64,000 nt of DNA, taken from NCBI GenBank assembly GCA_963820095.1, contig CAWFZA010000020.1, positions 18,187 to 82,186 of the forward strand, in the 5' to 3' direction. Every line of letters begins with the position of its first letter. Position 1 is the stretch's first letter. Below the pieces are notes generated by a model. The model saw only the letters and a program-made list of their open reading frames with translations, made no database searches and was not told the origin of the DNA. A program made the translations under genes and the position numbers. The stretch is from Roseiarcus sp963820095. GTDB lineage: Bacteria; Pseudomonadota; Alphaproteobacteria; Rhizobiales; Beijerinckiaceae. Below, in pieces: positions 54,712-63,702 of the stretch.

Positions 54712-56199
54712 TCACCGGAACGGTGGTTCGTCGAAGCTTCTGAGCTTGCGTGAGTGCAGGGTGTCGTCCTGGCTCTGCAAGAGGCCGATCGCCGCGATGC
54801 CGATCTGCAGGTGCTCGGCGATGGCGCGCTCATAAAAGGCGTTGGCGGCGCCCGGCAGCTTGATCTCGCCGTGCAAGGGCTTGTCGGAGACGCAGAGCAG
54901 CGTGCCGTAGGGCACGCGCATTCGGAAGCCTTGGGTGGCGACGGTCGCCGATTCCATGTCGACGGCGATGGCGCGCGAGATGTTGATGATGCGGCGCTCC
55001 TTGGACCAGCGCAATTCCCAGTTGCGGTCGTCATCGGTGACCACCGTGCCGGTGCGCAAGCGGCGCTTCAGCGCTTCGCCGCGATCGCCGGTGATCTTGG
55101 CCACCGCCTCCTGCAGCGCGACCTGAACTTCGGCGAGCGCTGGAATCGGCGTCTCCAGCGGCACCGCCTCGTCGAGGATGTTGTCACGCCGAAGATAGGC
55201 ATGCGCGAGGACATAGTCGCCGATCACCTGTGACTGCCGAAGCCCGGCGCAATGGCCCACCATCAGCCAGCAATGCGGCCTCAGGACCGCGATATGGTCG
55301 GTGATGGTCTTGGCGTTCGAGGGCCCGACGCCGATGTTGACCAGAGAGATCCCGCGCCCGTCGGCGCGCACGCAATGATAGGCGGGCATCTGGAACCGAT
55401 GCCAGGCGACGGCCGCCACGCGCGCTTCCGCTTCGGCCGGCGAAATCGACGCGTCGATGATGACATTGCCCGGCAGAACGACCTTCTCGACGCCTGTTCC
55501 GGCATGCAGCTGCTTCAAGCCCCATTGCACGAACTGATCGACGTAGCGGTGATAGTTCGTGAGCAGCACCCAGGGCTGCATCGCTCGCCAGTCCGAGCCG
55601 GTATAGTGCACGAGGCGGCGCAGCGAATAATCGGTGCGGGGCGCGTCGAACAGCGCAAGCGGCCGCTCGGGGCCGAAGTCGAACTCCCCGTCTGCGGTCT
55701 CGTCGCCGATATTGGCCAGCGAAGGCACCGGAAAGAATCGCGCGAGCTCCGCGGCGTCGGCGCCGCCGCCCCGCGTCAGCTCGTCGCCGCTCTCGATCAC
55801 ATACGGGTAGGGAATCTCCTGCGCTCCAACGCCGACCTCGATCGTGGCGCCGTATTCCGTGACCAGCGGCTCGAGCTGCGCAAGAAGGTAGCCGCGAAAC
55901 TCGGCTGGCTGCGTGACCGTCGTCACGTAGACTCCAGCGTCGCTGAATTTGGCGAAGGCGCGCGCGCTTGAGAGCGCTGGTCCATTCGGCGCATACGTCA
56001 GGCGGAGTTCGGGATAGCGGAACAAGGCGCGGGTCGCCGCCGACGGCGGCTCGCCATCCTTGAGAAAGCGCTCGACCGCGCCGCGCAACGCGTCGGTCGC
56101 TTCATCATAGAGGCGAGCGAGCCGATCGACCGCTTCGTCGGGCGACGTCACGCGCTCGAACGGGCCCCTTGCGTTGTCGATCGACGGGACAATCACCAA
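54712..56199 (-). CDS. amn: AMP nucleosidase
   Basis: 495 residues, the usual size. Hydrolyses AMP to adenine and ribose 5-phosphate. The N-terminal AMN-specific domain (about 1-180) includes GAVERFLKDGEPPSAATRAL and LRLTYAPNGPALSSARAFAK. The C-terminal nucleoside phosphorylase-like domain has ISLVNIGVGPSNAKTITDHI, HCWLMVGHCAGLRQSQVIGD and AIAVDMESATVATQGFRMRV. Start is TTG 56199 or GTG one codon later; GAGGAAA is upstream. Confidence 0.92.
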   Translation of the reverse strand: MVIVPSIDNARGPFERVTSPDEAVDRLARLYDEATDALRGAVERFLKDGEPPSAATRALFRYPELRLTYAPNGPALSSARAFAKFSDAGVYVTTVTQPAEFRGYLLAQLEPLVTEYGATIEVGVGAQEIPYPYVIESGDELTRGGGADAAELARFFPVPSLANIGDETADGEFDFGPERPLALFDAPRTDYSLRRLVHYTGSDWRAMQPWVLLTNYHRYVDQFVQWGLKQLHAGTGVEKVVLPGNVIIDASISPAEAEARVAAVAWHRFQMPAYHCVRADGRGISLVNIGVGPSNAKTITDHIAVLRPHCWLMVGHCAGLRQSQVIGDYVLAHAYLRRDNILDEAVPLETPIPALAEVQVALQEAVAKITGDRGEALKRRLRTGTVVTDDDRNWELRWSKERRIINISRAIAVDMESATVATQGFRMRVPYGTLLCVSDKPLHGEIKLPGAANAFYERAIAEHLQIGIAAIGLLQSQDDTLHSRKLRSFDEPPFR

Positions 56200-56259
56200 A
56201 AACGGTTTCCTCGATAGGCGCGTGAGCCTGGGGTCCAGGAGGAAGCGGCGCCGCGCAGC

Positions 56260-56613
56260 TTAGCTCGTCGCGGCGATGCAGGCGATCTCCACCGTATAGG
56301 CCGGCGCCGCAAGCTTTGCCTCGACGGTTGCGCGCGCGGGCGCGTGGCCAGACGGGACCCACGCATCCCAAACCGCGTTCATTTCCGCGAATGTGCCGAT
56401 GTCGGCGAGATAAATGCTGGTCGATAAAATCTTGGTCTTGTCCGATCCGGCTTCGGCAAGCAGACGGTCGATCGTGGCGAGGATTTCTTTGGTCTGATCG
56501 CCGACGCTCTTACCCTTCGCCTGATCGGCGACCTGGCCGGCAAGATAAATCGTCGCGCCTTGAATGACGGCCTGCGACATGCGCGGGCCGGTGTGCAGTC
56601 TCTTGATTGACAT
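56260..56613 (-). CDS. RidA family protein (second paralogue)
   Basis: 117 residues, short RidA type: RMSQAVIQGATIYLAGQVAD, DQTKEILATIDRLLAEAGSD, KTKILSTSIYLADIGTFAEM, NAVWDAWVPSGHAPARATVE, then a C-terminus EIACIAATS. The Arg before AT in HAPARATVE is the usual carboxylate-binding residue of enamine deaminases. The ATG at 56613 follows GGGAG. It sits 60 bases upstream of amn and may share its transcript. Confidence 0.88.
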   Translation of the reverse strand: MSIKRLHTGPRMSQAVIQGATIYLAGQVADQAKGKSVGDQTKEILATIDRLLAEAGSDKTKILSTSIYLADIGTFAEMNAVWDAWVPSGHAPARATVEAKLAAPAYTVEIACIAATS

Positions 56614-56636
56614 GATCGATGCTCCCGAAGCGAGGC

Positions 56637-57160
56637 TTAGACACGAACAAGGTTCGGGACGGCGCCCATGAAGTCCCGCTTGCCGATCTCGACCCCGCTC
56701 GCGCGCAAGATGTCGTAAGCGGTCGTCAAATGAAAATAGAAGTTCGGCATGGCGAAATGTAGGAGATAGTCGGCGCCTGGAAGCTTCAGTTTGTTGGCCC
56801 CGGCGGGGATGACGATCTCCCGCGTCTCGCCGCCTTCCATCGCCTTCGCGTCGATCGATTTGAGCATGTCGAGGGTCGCCTGGATGCGCGCGCGCAGTTC
56901 GGCGATGGTCGTCTCCTTGTCTTCCTTGACGGGCGGGTCCTTGGCGGCCAGCCGGAACGACGAGTTCTTGGCGTGATCGCAGAAGCCCTGGACCTGGCGG
57001 ACGAGTGGCCACATGTCGGGGCTGAGGCGCATGGCGAGATAGCTGTTCGGGTCAAACTTGCGCGCCGCGCATGCTCCTCGGCCTTATCGAGAATGGCGAG
57101 GAACGCCTTGAGCCCGCGTTCATAGACCGGCACGCTGCTCTGATAGAGCGAAAGGGACAT
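56637..57160 (-). CDS. DUF1993 family protein (DinB-like fold), one frame break
   Basis: About 174 residues. Start MSLSLYQSSVPVYERGLKAF then LAILDKAEEHARR; after a switch near 57065 the frame continues MRLSPDMWPLVRQVQGFCDH, ETTIAELRARIQATLDMLKS, and LPGADYLLHFAMPNFYFHLT. This matches DUF1993, a four-helix bundle of unknown function. The break here corresponds to a missing base rather than an extra one, unlike most others in the window. Confidence 0.78.
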
Positions 57161-57233
57161 AGGCTTCAATCTCCTCCCGAATTCCCCGCGCCTCAGCACG
57201 GCGAGCGATGGATGCACCCAAAATGTGACGTTA

Positions 57234-57546
57234 TCAACTTCTTGCCGCGGCCGGTTTCTCCGGACTGCTTCCCGGCGGCTCGAAATGAGGCTCGACGACC
57301 GCCCGCGTCTCGGCGCTCGTGACGACGGGAACGATTTCGAAGGTCATGCCGGAGCCGCGCCATTCAAGACTCCACGCCTGGATCAGCCTCGGATCATCAC
57401 ATCGCATAAGCTGAAAGCAGCGCGAAAAGTTCGCTTCGACCCAGCTCTCGAGATATTCGAAGCCCCTCAGGCAGCGACCGGCCGGCTTGTCGCAGGCGCT
57501 GGTAGACAGGGACCCTGTCGTTGTCGCGAAAATGCTCGAGGACCAT
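57234..57546 (-). CDS. DUF3303-like protein, one frame break
   Basis: About 103 residues. The first frame reads MVLEHFRDNDRVPVYQRLRQ then AGRSLPEG; after an extra G near 57470 it continues FEYLESWVEANFSRCFQLMR, CDDPRLIQAWSLEWRGSG and MTFEIVPVVTSAETRAVV. The small alpha/beta DUF3303 fold has no known role. A TTG/ATG-led alternative frame from 57569 is probably false. Confidence 0.65.
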
Positions 57547-57743
57547 GAAGCATAAACGCCTCCGCTCATCCGCCATTGCCGCCGCTCGGCGCGCTCAAGC
57601 CTACGCCCTCGTTTCGACCAGGCTCGCAGAGCAGGAGTAGGCTACAACCAGCGCGGGAATCTAGACAAATAAACGAAGGCGAGCGCCTCTCCGGCGCCTG
57701 CCGCTCGCCACGAAAGTGGCGCCGAGCATGCTAAGATGGCTCC

Positions 57744-58976
57744 ATGTCCAGCTTCACGGCGCGCGTCGTTCCGTCCATCGCCACAATTGACGCCGCAGCG
57801 TGGGACGCCTGCGCCAATCCGCAGAACCGTCCCTTCGAAGAGACCGAAGGCGAACGCTTCAACCCATTCCTGACCCACGCGTTCTTGCATGCGCTCGAGG
57901 CCTCGGGCTCGGTTGGCGGCCGCTCCGGCTGGGCGCCCGCGCATCTCACAGTCGAAGACGCGGGCGGGCGCATGGTCGCCGCCGCGCCCTGCTATCTCAA
58001 GAGCCACAGCCAGGGCGAATATGTGTTCGACCATGCCTGGGCCGACGCCTACGAGCGGGCGGGCGGAAGCTATTATCCCAAGCTTCAAGTGGCCGTGCCG
58101 TTCACGCCGGTGACGGGACGGCGCCTTCTTGTCGCCGCCGACGCGCCCGACGGCGCTCGCGAGGCGCTGATCGGGGCCTTGCGCGCATTGCGCAAAGAGA
58201 CCAAGACCTCGTCGATTCATCTCACCTTCCCGACCGCCGAGGACAGCGAGCGGCTATCTCAAGCCGGATTTCTGATCCGCACCGGCGAGCAGTTCCATTT
58301 CTCCTGCAACGGGTTTGCGACTTTCGACGATTTCTTAGGCGCGCTCGCCTCACGGAAGCGCAAGGCGATCAAACGCGAGCGGCGCGACGCCCTGGACAAC
58401 GGAATTAAGGTCGAATGGCTGACGGGACCATCGATCAGGTCCGAGCACTTGGACGCCTTCTTCAAGTTTTACATTCATACGGGCTCGCGCAAGTGGGGGC
58501 GCCCCTATCTCACCCGCGCTTTCTTCGATTTGATTGGCGGAGCGCTCGCCGACCGCGTGCTCCTGGTGATGGCGCGCCGCGCCGGGCGGTATATCGCGGG
58601 CGCGATCAATTTCATTGGCGACGACGCGCTCTACGGCCGCAACTGGGGCGCGATCGAGCATCACCCGTTTCTGCATTTCGAGGTCTGCTACTATCAGGCG
58701 ATCGACTTCGCGCTCGCCCGCGGATTGCGCCGCATCGAGGCCGGCGCCCAGGGCGAGCACAAGCTGGCCCGCGGCTACCGGCCAGCCCTCACGTATTCCG
58801 CGCATGAGTTCGCCGACGCGCGCTTGAGCCGGGCGATCGCCGACTATCTCGGACACGAAAGAGAAGCGGTCGAGCGCACGATCGCCCATTATGAGGAATA
58901 CGCGCCCTTCCGCCGCGGCGCTGGCGGCGGTCAAGAGGCGCAAGAAATGGGAGAAGCCTTTGACGCCGAAGTATGA
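57744..58976 (+). CDS. FemAB-like GNAT-fold protein (peptidogalycan biosynthesis type, DUF482)
   Basis: 410 residues. Segments WDACANPQNRPFEETEGERF, NPFLTHAFLHALEASGSVGG, EYVFDHAWADAYERAGGSYY, YPKLQVAVPFTPVTGRRLL and GAQGEHKLARGYRPALTYSA are family marks of the FemAB-like group. Substrate unknown; relatives attach amino acids to cell-wall or lipid molecules. A HIT gene overlaps its last 17 bases, so the two are coupled. Confidence 0.87.
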   Translation: MSSFTARVVPSIATIDAAAWDACANPQNRPFEETEGERFNPFLTHAFLHALEASGSVGGRSGWAPAHLTVEDAGGRMVAAAPCYLKSHSQGEYVFDHAWADAYERAGGSYYPKLQVAVPFTPVTGRRLLVAADAPDGAREALIGALRALRKETKTSSIHLTFPTAEDSERLSQAGFLIRTGEQFHFSCNGFATFDDFLGALASRKRKAIKRERRDALDNGIKVEWLTGPSIRSEHLDAFFKFYIHTGSRKWGRPYLTRAFFDLIGGALADRVLLVMARRAGRYIAGAINFIGDDALYGRNWGAIEHHPFLHFEVCYYQAIDFALARGLRRIEAGAQGEHKLARGYRPALTYSAHEFADARLSRAIADYLGHEREAVERTIAHYEEYAPFRRGAGGGQEAQEMGEAFDAEV

Positions 58977-59391
58977 GCCCGACAACATCTTCGCCAAGAT
59001 CCTTCGCGGCGAAATGCCTTGCGTCAAAGTCTATGAGGACGATGTCTCGCTCGCCTTCATGGACGTGATGCCGCGCGCCGAGGGACACACCCTGGTCATT
59101 CCCAAGGCGCCCGCGCGCACGCTCTTTGACCTCGATCCCGAAGAGTTGGCGCGCCTCATGCCCTCGGTGCAGAAGGTCGGCCGCGCCGTCATGGCGGGCC
59201 TGAAGGCCGAGGGACTCTTGCTCCAGCAGTTCAACGAGCCGGCGAGCGGCCAGCAGGTCTTCCACCTGCATTTCCATCTTCTGCCATGCTGGACGGGCGT
59301 CGCGATCCGTCCGCCAGGCGGACCCTTCCAAAGCGCCGAGAAGCTCAAACCCTACGCTGACAAAATCATAGGCGCTCTGGCCGGCGCATAA
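58960..59391 (+). CDS. HIT family protein
   Basis: 143 residues. DNIFAKILRGEMPCVKVYED, AFMDVMPRAEGHTLVIPKAP and the histidine triad region QVFHLHFHLLPCW (HxHxH). These nucleotide hydrolases act on AMP-linked compounds. The TTG at 58960 has GGGAG upstream and gives the standard length; a far-upstream ATG at 58891 would only add unrelated residues. Confidence 0.88.
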   Translation: MTPKYEPDNIFAKILRGEMPCVKVYEDDVSLAFMDVMPRAEGHTLVIPKAPARTLFDLDPEELARLMPSVQKVGRAVMAGLKAEGLLLQQFNEPASGQQVFHLHFHLLPCWTGVAIRPPGGPFQSAEKLKPYADKIIGALAGA

Positions 59392-59435
59392 GCTTCACCC
59401 GCCGCCTCAACGGCGAGCCAACCCGGACGCCGCCC

Positions 59436-60134
59436 GTGGCCCACATGCATTACTTCCCCCTCGGCGTCGGCGGCGCGACCCTCTTCTTCGCGATTCTCGT
59501 CGGCCTTGTGATTTTCATTCAGCTCCGGCTCCTGGGCCACGCCTATTCCGCGCTCGGCCTCGATCCGCGGGTCGCGGCGCTGGTGCTGCTCGCCTCGCTT
59601 CTCGGCTCGTACGTCAACCTGCCCTTGGCGCGACTGCCCGAGCAGCGCGTCGTCTCGCGGGAGGTGGTGGAGATTTTCGGCGTTCCGTTTCTGGCCCCGG
59701 TCGCCATCGATTGGCCAGGCACAATCCTCGCGATCAACGTCGGCGGAGCGGTAATTCCTATTCTATTGTCGTTCTATCTCCTCATGCGCTACGACCTTTG
59801 GATGGCGGGCGCCGTGGCGACGGCAATCGTCGCCTTTGTGGTCCATCGGATGGCGACGCCCGTGCCGGGCGTAGGCATATCGGTGCCGACGATCGCGCCG
59901 CCACTGTTAGCGGCGGGCTTGGCCCTGGTTTTGTCGCGGCGTTTCGCGGCGCCGATCGCCTATGTCGGCGGCAGCCTCGGCGTCTTGATCGGCGCCGATC
60001 TCGCCAATCTCGACCGCCTGCGCACCCTCGGCGCTCCGGTGGCCTCGATCGGCGGCGCAGGCACATTCGACGGCATTTTCCTTACCGGAGTTATTGCTGT
60101 GCTGCTCGCGAGTTTGGTCATGGAGCGAAGATAA
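59436..60134 (+). CDS. DUF1614 family membrane protein
   Basis: 232 residues, about seven hydrophobic segments. LGGAT-like GVGGATLFFAILVGLVIFIQ starts the membrane part; RVALVLLASLLGSYVNLPLA-type segment, VAIDWPGTILAINVGGAVIP, ASIGGAGTFDGIFLTGVIAV are DUF1614 marks. Function unknown; probably a transport or sensing role. GTG 59436 or ATG 59445 as start. Confidence 0.82.
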   Translation: MAHMHYFPLGVGGATLFFAILVGLVIFIQLRLLGHAYSALGLDPRVAALVLLASLLGSYVNLPLARLPEQRVVSREVVEIFGVPFLAPVAIDWPGTILAINVGGAVIPILLSFYLLMRYDLWMAGAVATAIVAFVVHRMATPVPGVGISVPTIAPPLLAAGLALVLSRRFAAPIAYVGGSLGVLIGADLANLDRLRTLGAPVASIGGAGTFDGIFLTGVIAVLLASLVMERR

Positions 60135-60309
60135 ACAAGTCGTTACCAGCATGTGGCGATTTTGCCACATTGGTCGACAAACATCTGTCGATGTCGAATG
60201 TCAGATGGACTCCTATGGCAGCGAATCCTATAGTGCTCTCATTGTTATTGGCGGCGGGGCGCGAGCGTGTTGCGTAAGAGCGTCGCGTAACATCAACGGA
60301 GACAAAAAG

Positions 60310-61156
60310 ATGATGAATCGCTGGCTAAAGGGTGTCGCCATAGCGGCGCTGACCGCTCTGGGGACGGTGGCTGCCCAGGCGGCGGACCTTCCGACAAGAA
60401 AAGAGGCGCCCGCGCCGATATTCGTGCCGCCTCCGTTCACCTGGACCGGATTTTACATCGGTGTGAACGCCGGCGGCATCTGGCCCAGCGGCAGCCGTGA
60501 GGCGTCGATCTTCGACCCGAACTCGGGCACCGATTTCGGCTTCATCAATGCTGGGTTCCCTGGCGGACTCGGATCGCAAAGCGCCGGATTCATCGGCGGC
60601 GGCCAGGCGGGCTACAATTGGCAAACGGGCGCTTTCGTGCTCGGCATCGAAACCGACTTTGATGGGACGACTGTCAGCAAGTCGTTTAATAACACTGGCG
60701 CTCCCTTTGCCGGCCCCGGTGCTATTGCGGCAGGCCTTCTGGGCGACACTTTAACCGTGAACGGCAAGGCCAGCTTGAGCTGGCTGGGCACCACCCGCGG
60801 CCGCGTTGGCTTCGTCGCCACGCCTGACAATCGCTTGATGGTCTACGCCACGGGCGGCGTCGCTTACGGCGGCGGCAGCGCGAACTTCAGCGCCTTTGAC
60901 GCGATGACCGAACTCTTTCTGGACCGGCAATCCCAGCTCCACGCGGGTCGGCTGGACGATCGGCGGCGGTGTCGAATATGCGATCACCAACAACATCACG
61001 ATCAAGGGCGAATATCTGTACGCCGATCTCGGCAGCGACAGCTTCAAAGCGTGGGCAACGCCTTCTGCGGCGGTGAACTTCCCAGGCGCCGTCGTGAGCG
61101 GCAAGATCAACTACAATGCCTCGATCTTCCGCGCGGGCTTAAACTACAAGTTCTGA
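60310..61156 (+). CDS. Outer-membrane beta-barrel protein (Omp25/RopB-like porin), one frame break
   Basis: About 281 residues. Signal peptide ending AAQAADLP (about residue 24), the family start FTWTGFYIGVNAGGIWPSG, and glycine/aromatic-alternating strands including GQAGYNWQTGAFVLGIETDF and WLGTTRGRVGFVATPDNRLM. A switch near 60935 restores TIGGGVEYAITNNITIKGEY and the C-terminal FRAGLNYKF, ending in Phe as required for barrel assembly. One extra base. GGAG precedes the ATG. A strong terminator follows. Confidence 0.87.
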
Positions 61157-61186
61157 GCCTTCGTAGCTTCGAACTCCAAGATCTTG

Positions 61187-61220
61187 GCCGGAGGAAGGGC
61201 AACCTTCTTCCGGCTTTTTT
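61187..61220 (+). terminator. Rho-independent terminator of the porin gene
   Basis: Stem gccggaggaagg (61187-61198) pairs with ccttcttccggc (61203-61214) through one G-T pair, with a GCAA loop and six Ts (61215-61220). This is 31 bases after the porin stop. Confidence 0.9.
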
Positions 61221-61402
61221 GCGCCTGATGCGGACTTGGCGTCGCGGCGTCGCGTTCGCCCCGCCAAATGGGCAGCCGCCTGAGCGAGCCTGCCGGCCTC
61301 TGGCCCGACCATTCTTCTCCAGATTGAAGGGGCGATCTTAAGGCCCGATCAAGGACAGGCCTCTACTCTCGGTTGCATTCCTTGCTTGGCCGAGATTGCC
61401 GT

Positions 61403-62158
61403 ATGCCCGCCCCCAACGCGCCAGCCCTTGTCCTCAGGCGCCTGACCAAGAGCTTTGGCCGGCCGGCGGTCGACCGGCTCGACCTTACGATCGCTGCCGG
61501 AGAATTCTATGCGCTGCTCGGTCCGAACGGGGCCGGAAAGACGACGACCTTGCGTCTGGTCGCAGGACTCTTGCCGGCCGACGATGGCGACATCGAGATC
61601 TTCGGAATCGACGCCCGCCGTTTCCCCGTCGAGGCCAAGCGCATCGTCGCGTGGCTCCCCGACGAGCCGATGCTGTACGACAAGCTCGACCCGCTGGAAT
61701 ATCTCGAATTCGTCGCCGGCCTCTGGTCGGTCGAAGCGCGGCGGGCGAAGCGGCTGGCGGAAGAGTTGTTGGAAAGCCTGGGCCTATGGCCGCATCGGCG
61801 TGAACGCTGCGAAGGGTTTTCGCGTGGGCTGCGCCAGAAGCTTGCTCTCGCCGGCGCGCTCATCCACGAGCCGCGGCTCCTGATGCTCGATGAGCCGCTG
61901 ACCGGCCTCGACGCCGCCGCCGCCCGGCAGGTCAAGGATATTCTGACAGATCGCGTGCGCGCCGGCGCAACCATCATCATGACCACGCATATCCTCGAGG
62001 TCGCGGAGCGGCTCGCGGACCGCATCGGCATCATCGCGCATGGGCGGATGATCGCCGAAGGCACGCTCGACGAGTTGCGCGCCAACATCGGCGGAGGTCA
62101 AGCAACGCTGGAGACTTTGTTCCTCGATTTGATCTCCGAGGCCGGCCGGGCTGCATGA
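61403..62158 (+). CDS. ABC transporter ATP-binding protein
   Basis: 251 residues. Walker A LLGPNGAGKTTTLRLVAGLL (about 38-57), signature FSRGLRQKLALAGALIHEP (variant of LSGGQ), Walker B LLMLDEPLTGLDAAAAR and the switch His in MTTHILEVAE. Typical export-type ATPase. Partner of the next gene (ATGA overlap). ATG 61403; 30 bases upstream a further start is possible. Confidence 0.92.
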   Translation: MPAPNAPALVLRRLTKSFGRPAVDRLDLTIAAGEFYALLGPNGAGKTTTLRLVAGLLPADDGDIEIFGIDARRFPVEAKRIVAWLPDEPMLYDKLDPLEYLEFVAGLWSVEARRAKRLAEELLESLGLWPHRRERCEGFSRGLRQKLALAGALIHEPRLLMLDEPLTGLDAAAARQVKDILTDRVRAGATIIMTTHILEVAERLADRIGIIAHGRMIAEGTLDELRANIGGGQATLETLFLDLISEAGRAA

Positions 62159-63702
62159 TCCAGCGGTTGATTCGGTCCTTGGCCGCTTTTCCTCGTTTCG
62201 TCCTGCACGATTTGCGTCTGAGCGCGCGGACGCTTGCCTCGATGTTCGGCGCAGTGTCGCTGCGGAAACTGGCGGTTCTTGTCGTTCTTATGTTCTTGGC
62301 GCTCCACGTCGCAGCCTATCCCGTCGCAGGCTGGCTCATCCGCATTGAAGACGGCCCTGATGGTGCTGAGCGCATCATGGCGATTCTCGCCGGCGGCGCC
62401 GCGCTGGTTCTTCCCTGGATCGTCGGGCAGTCGATTGCGGACTTCACCCGGACGCTGTTCGGGCGCTCGGATCTCGAGCTGATCCTCGCCTCGCCTGTCG
62501 ATGCTCGCTCACTGCTCGCCGCCCGGGCTTTGTCGATTTCGGTCGGGGCCGTCGCATCGGTGGGGCTTATGTTGGCCCCGCTCGCCGACGTCGCCGCCTT
62601 GCGCGGCCACGGCCATTGGCTGGCGCTCTATCCGGCCTTGATTGCCGCGGGGCTCGCAGGGACCGGCTTAGGGGTCATTGTGGCGATGGGGCTCTTCTTG
62701 GCGGCGGGCCCGCGGCGCGCGCGCCTCTGCGGCCAGATCGCCGCGACCGCGGTCGGCGCGTCCGCTGTTCTCGGGGCGCAGATCGTCGCCATGCTGCCCG
62801 ATGGGCTGCGAGCGACGATTCTCGGGGCCTTGGCGCCCTCCGCGAAGGCGGCGAGCGCAGCGCCAAGCCTCCTCATGGCGCCGGTGCGCGCGGCGGCGGG
62901 CGACCCGCGCGCGATTCTCGTCTGGGCAGCTTTTGGCGTGGTCGTCTTCACGCTCGCCTGCGCGCTGTTCGGCGAGCGCTTCGCGCTTGCGGCGATCGCC
63001 TCCGCCGGGGCGCCTGCGCAGGCAACCGCCGCCGCGAAGCGACAAGCGCGGTTTGGCGCGAGCGCCAGCGCCGCCTTGCGCGTCAAGGAGCGGCGCGTCG
63101 TTTGGCGTGATCCTTGGCTCATGTCGCAACTTCTTCTGCAGGCCGCCTACACGACGCCGCTCGCCGTCATTCTCTGGCGCGGCGGCGGCCCGACCGGCAC
63201 GGTCGGGATCGCCTTCACCCCCGCGCTCGTGGTCATCGCCGCGCAACTTGCGGGCGCGCTCTCCTGGATCGCGCTCTCGGCGGAGGACGCGCCGGATTTT
63301 CTCACGACCGCTCCCCTGTCGCGCGCCGTCATCGAACGGGCCAAGATCACGGCGATCGGCCAGCCGATCGCGCTCATCCTCGCCTTGCCGCTTGCCGCCT
63401 TGGCTTTCGCCTCGCCCTGGGCCGGGCTGTGCGCCCTTCTATGCGGCGCCGGAGCGATCGGCTCCGCCGCGCTGATCAATCTGTGGCGGCAAGCCCCGTC
63501 CCGTCGCGGGCTGGTGCTCCGGCGTCATTCGCAGTCAAAGCTCGTCGGCATGATGGAGCACCTCGTCTCGATCCTGTGGGCGGTGGCGACGACGACCGCC
63601 GTGATCGGCTCATGGGTGACCGTGATCCCTCTCGCCGCCGTCGCCGCGGTCTTGGCGCTCAACCGGAAGTGGGCGGCCGCCGGGTCGCCCGCGCGCGCGT
63701 GA
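62155..63702 (+). CDS. ABC transporter permease
   Basis: 515 residues with roughly ten to twelve hydrophobic segments, for instance KLAVLVVLMFLALHVAAYPV, AILAGGAALVLPWIVGQSIA, and GAVASVGLMLAPLADVAALR. Start ATG overlaps the previous stop. No known domain is sharp enough to name the substrate; it forms an exporter with the ATPase. Confidence 0.82.
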   Translation: MIQRLIRSLAAFPRFVLHDLRLSARTLASMFGAVSLRKLAVLVVLMFLALHVAAYPVAGWLIRIEDGPDGAERIMAILAGGAALVLPWIVGQSIADFTRTLFGRSDLELILASPVDARSLLAARALSISVGAVASVGLMLAPLADVAALRGHGHWLALYPALIAAGLAGTGLGVIVAMGLFLAAGPRRARLCGQIAATAVGASAVLGAQIVAMLPDGLRATILGALAPSAKAASAAPSLLMAPVRAAAGDPRAILVWAAFGVVVFTLACALFGERFALAAIASAGAPAQATAAAKRQARFGASASAALRVKERRVVWRDPWLMSQLLLQAAYTTPLAVILWRGGGPTGTVGIAFTPALVVIAAQLAGALSWIALSAEDAPDFLTTAPLSRAVIERAKITAIGQPIALILALPLAALAFASPWAGLCALLCGAGAIGSAALINLWRQAPSRRGLVLRRHSQSKLVGMMEHLVSILWAVATTTAVIGSWVTVIPLAAVAAVLALNRKWAAAGSPARA

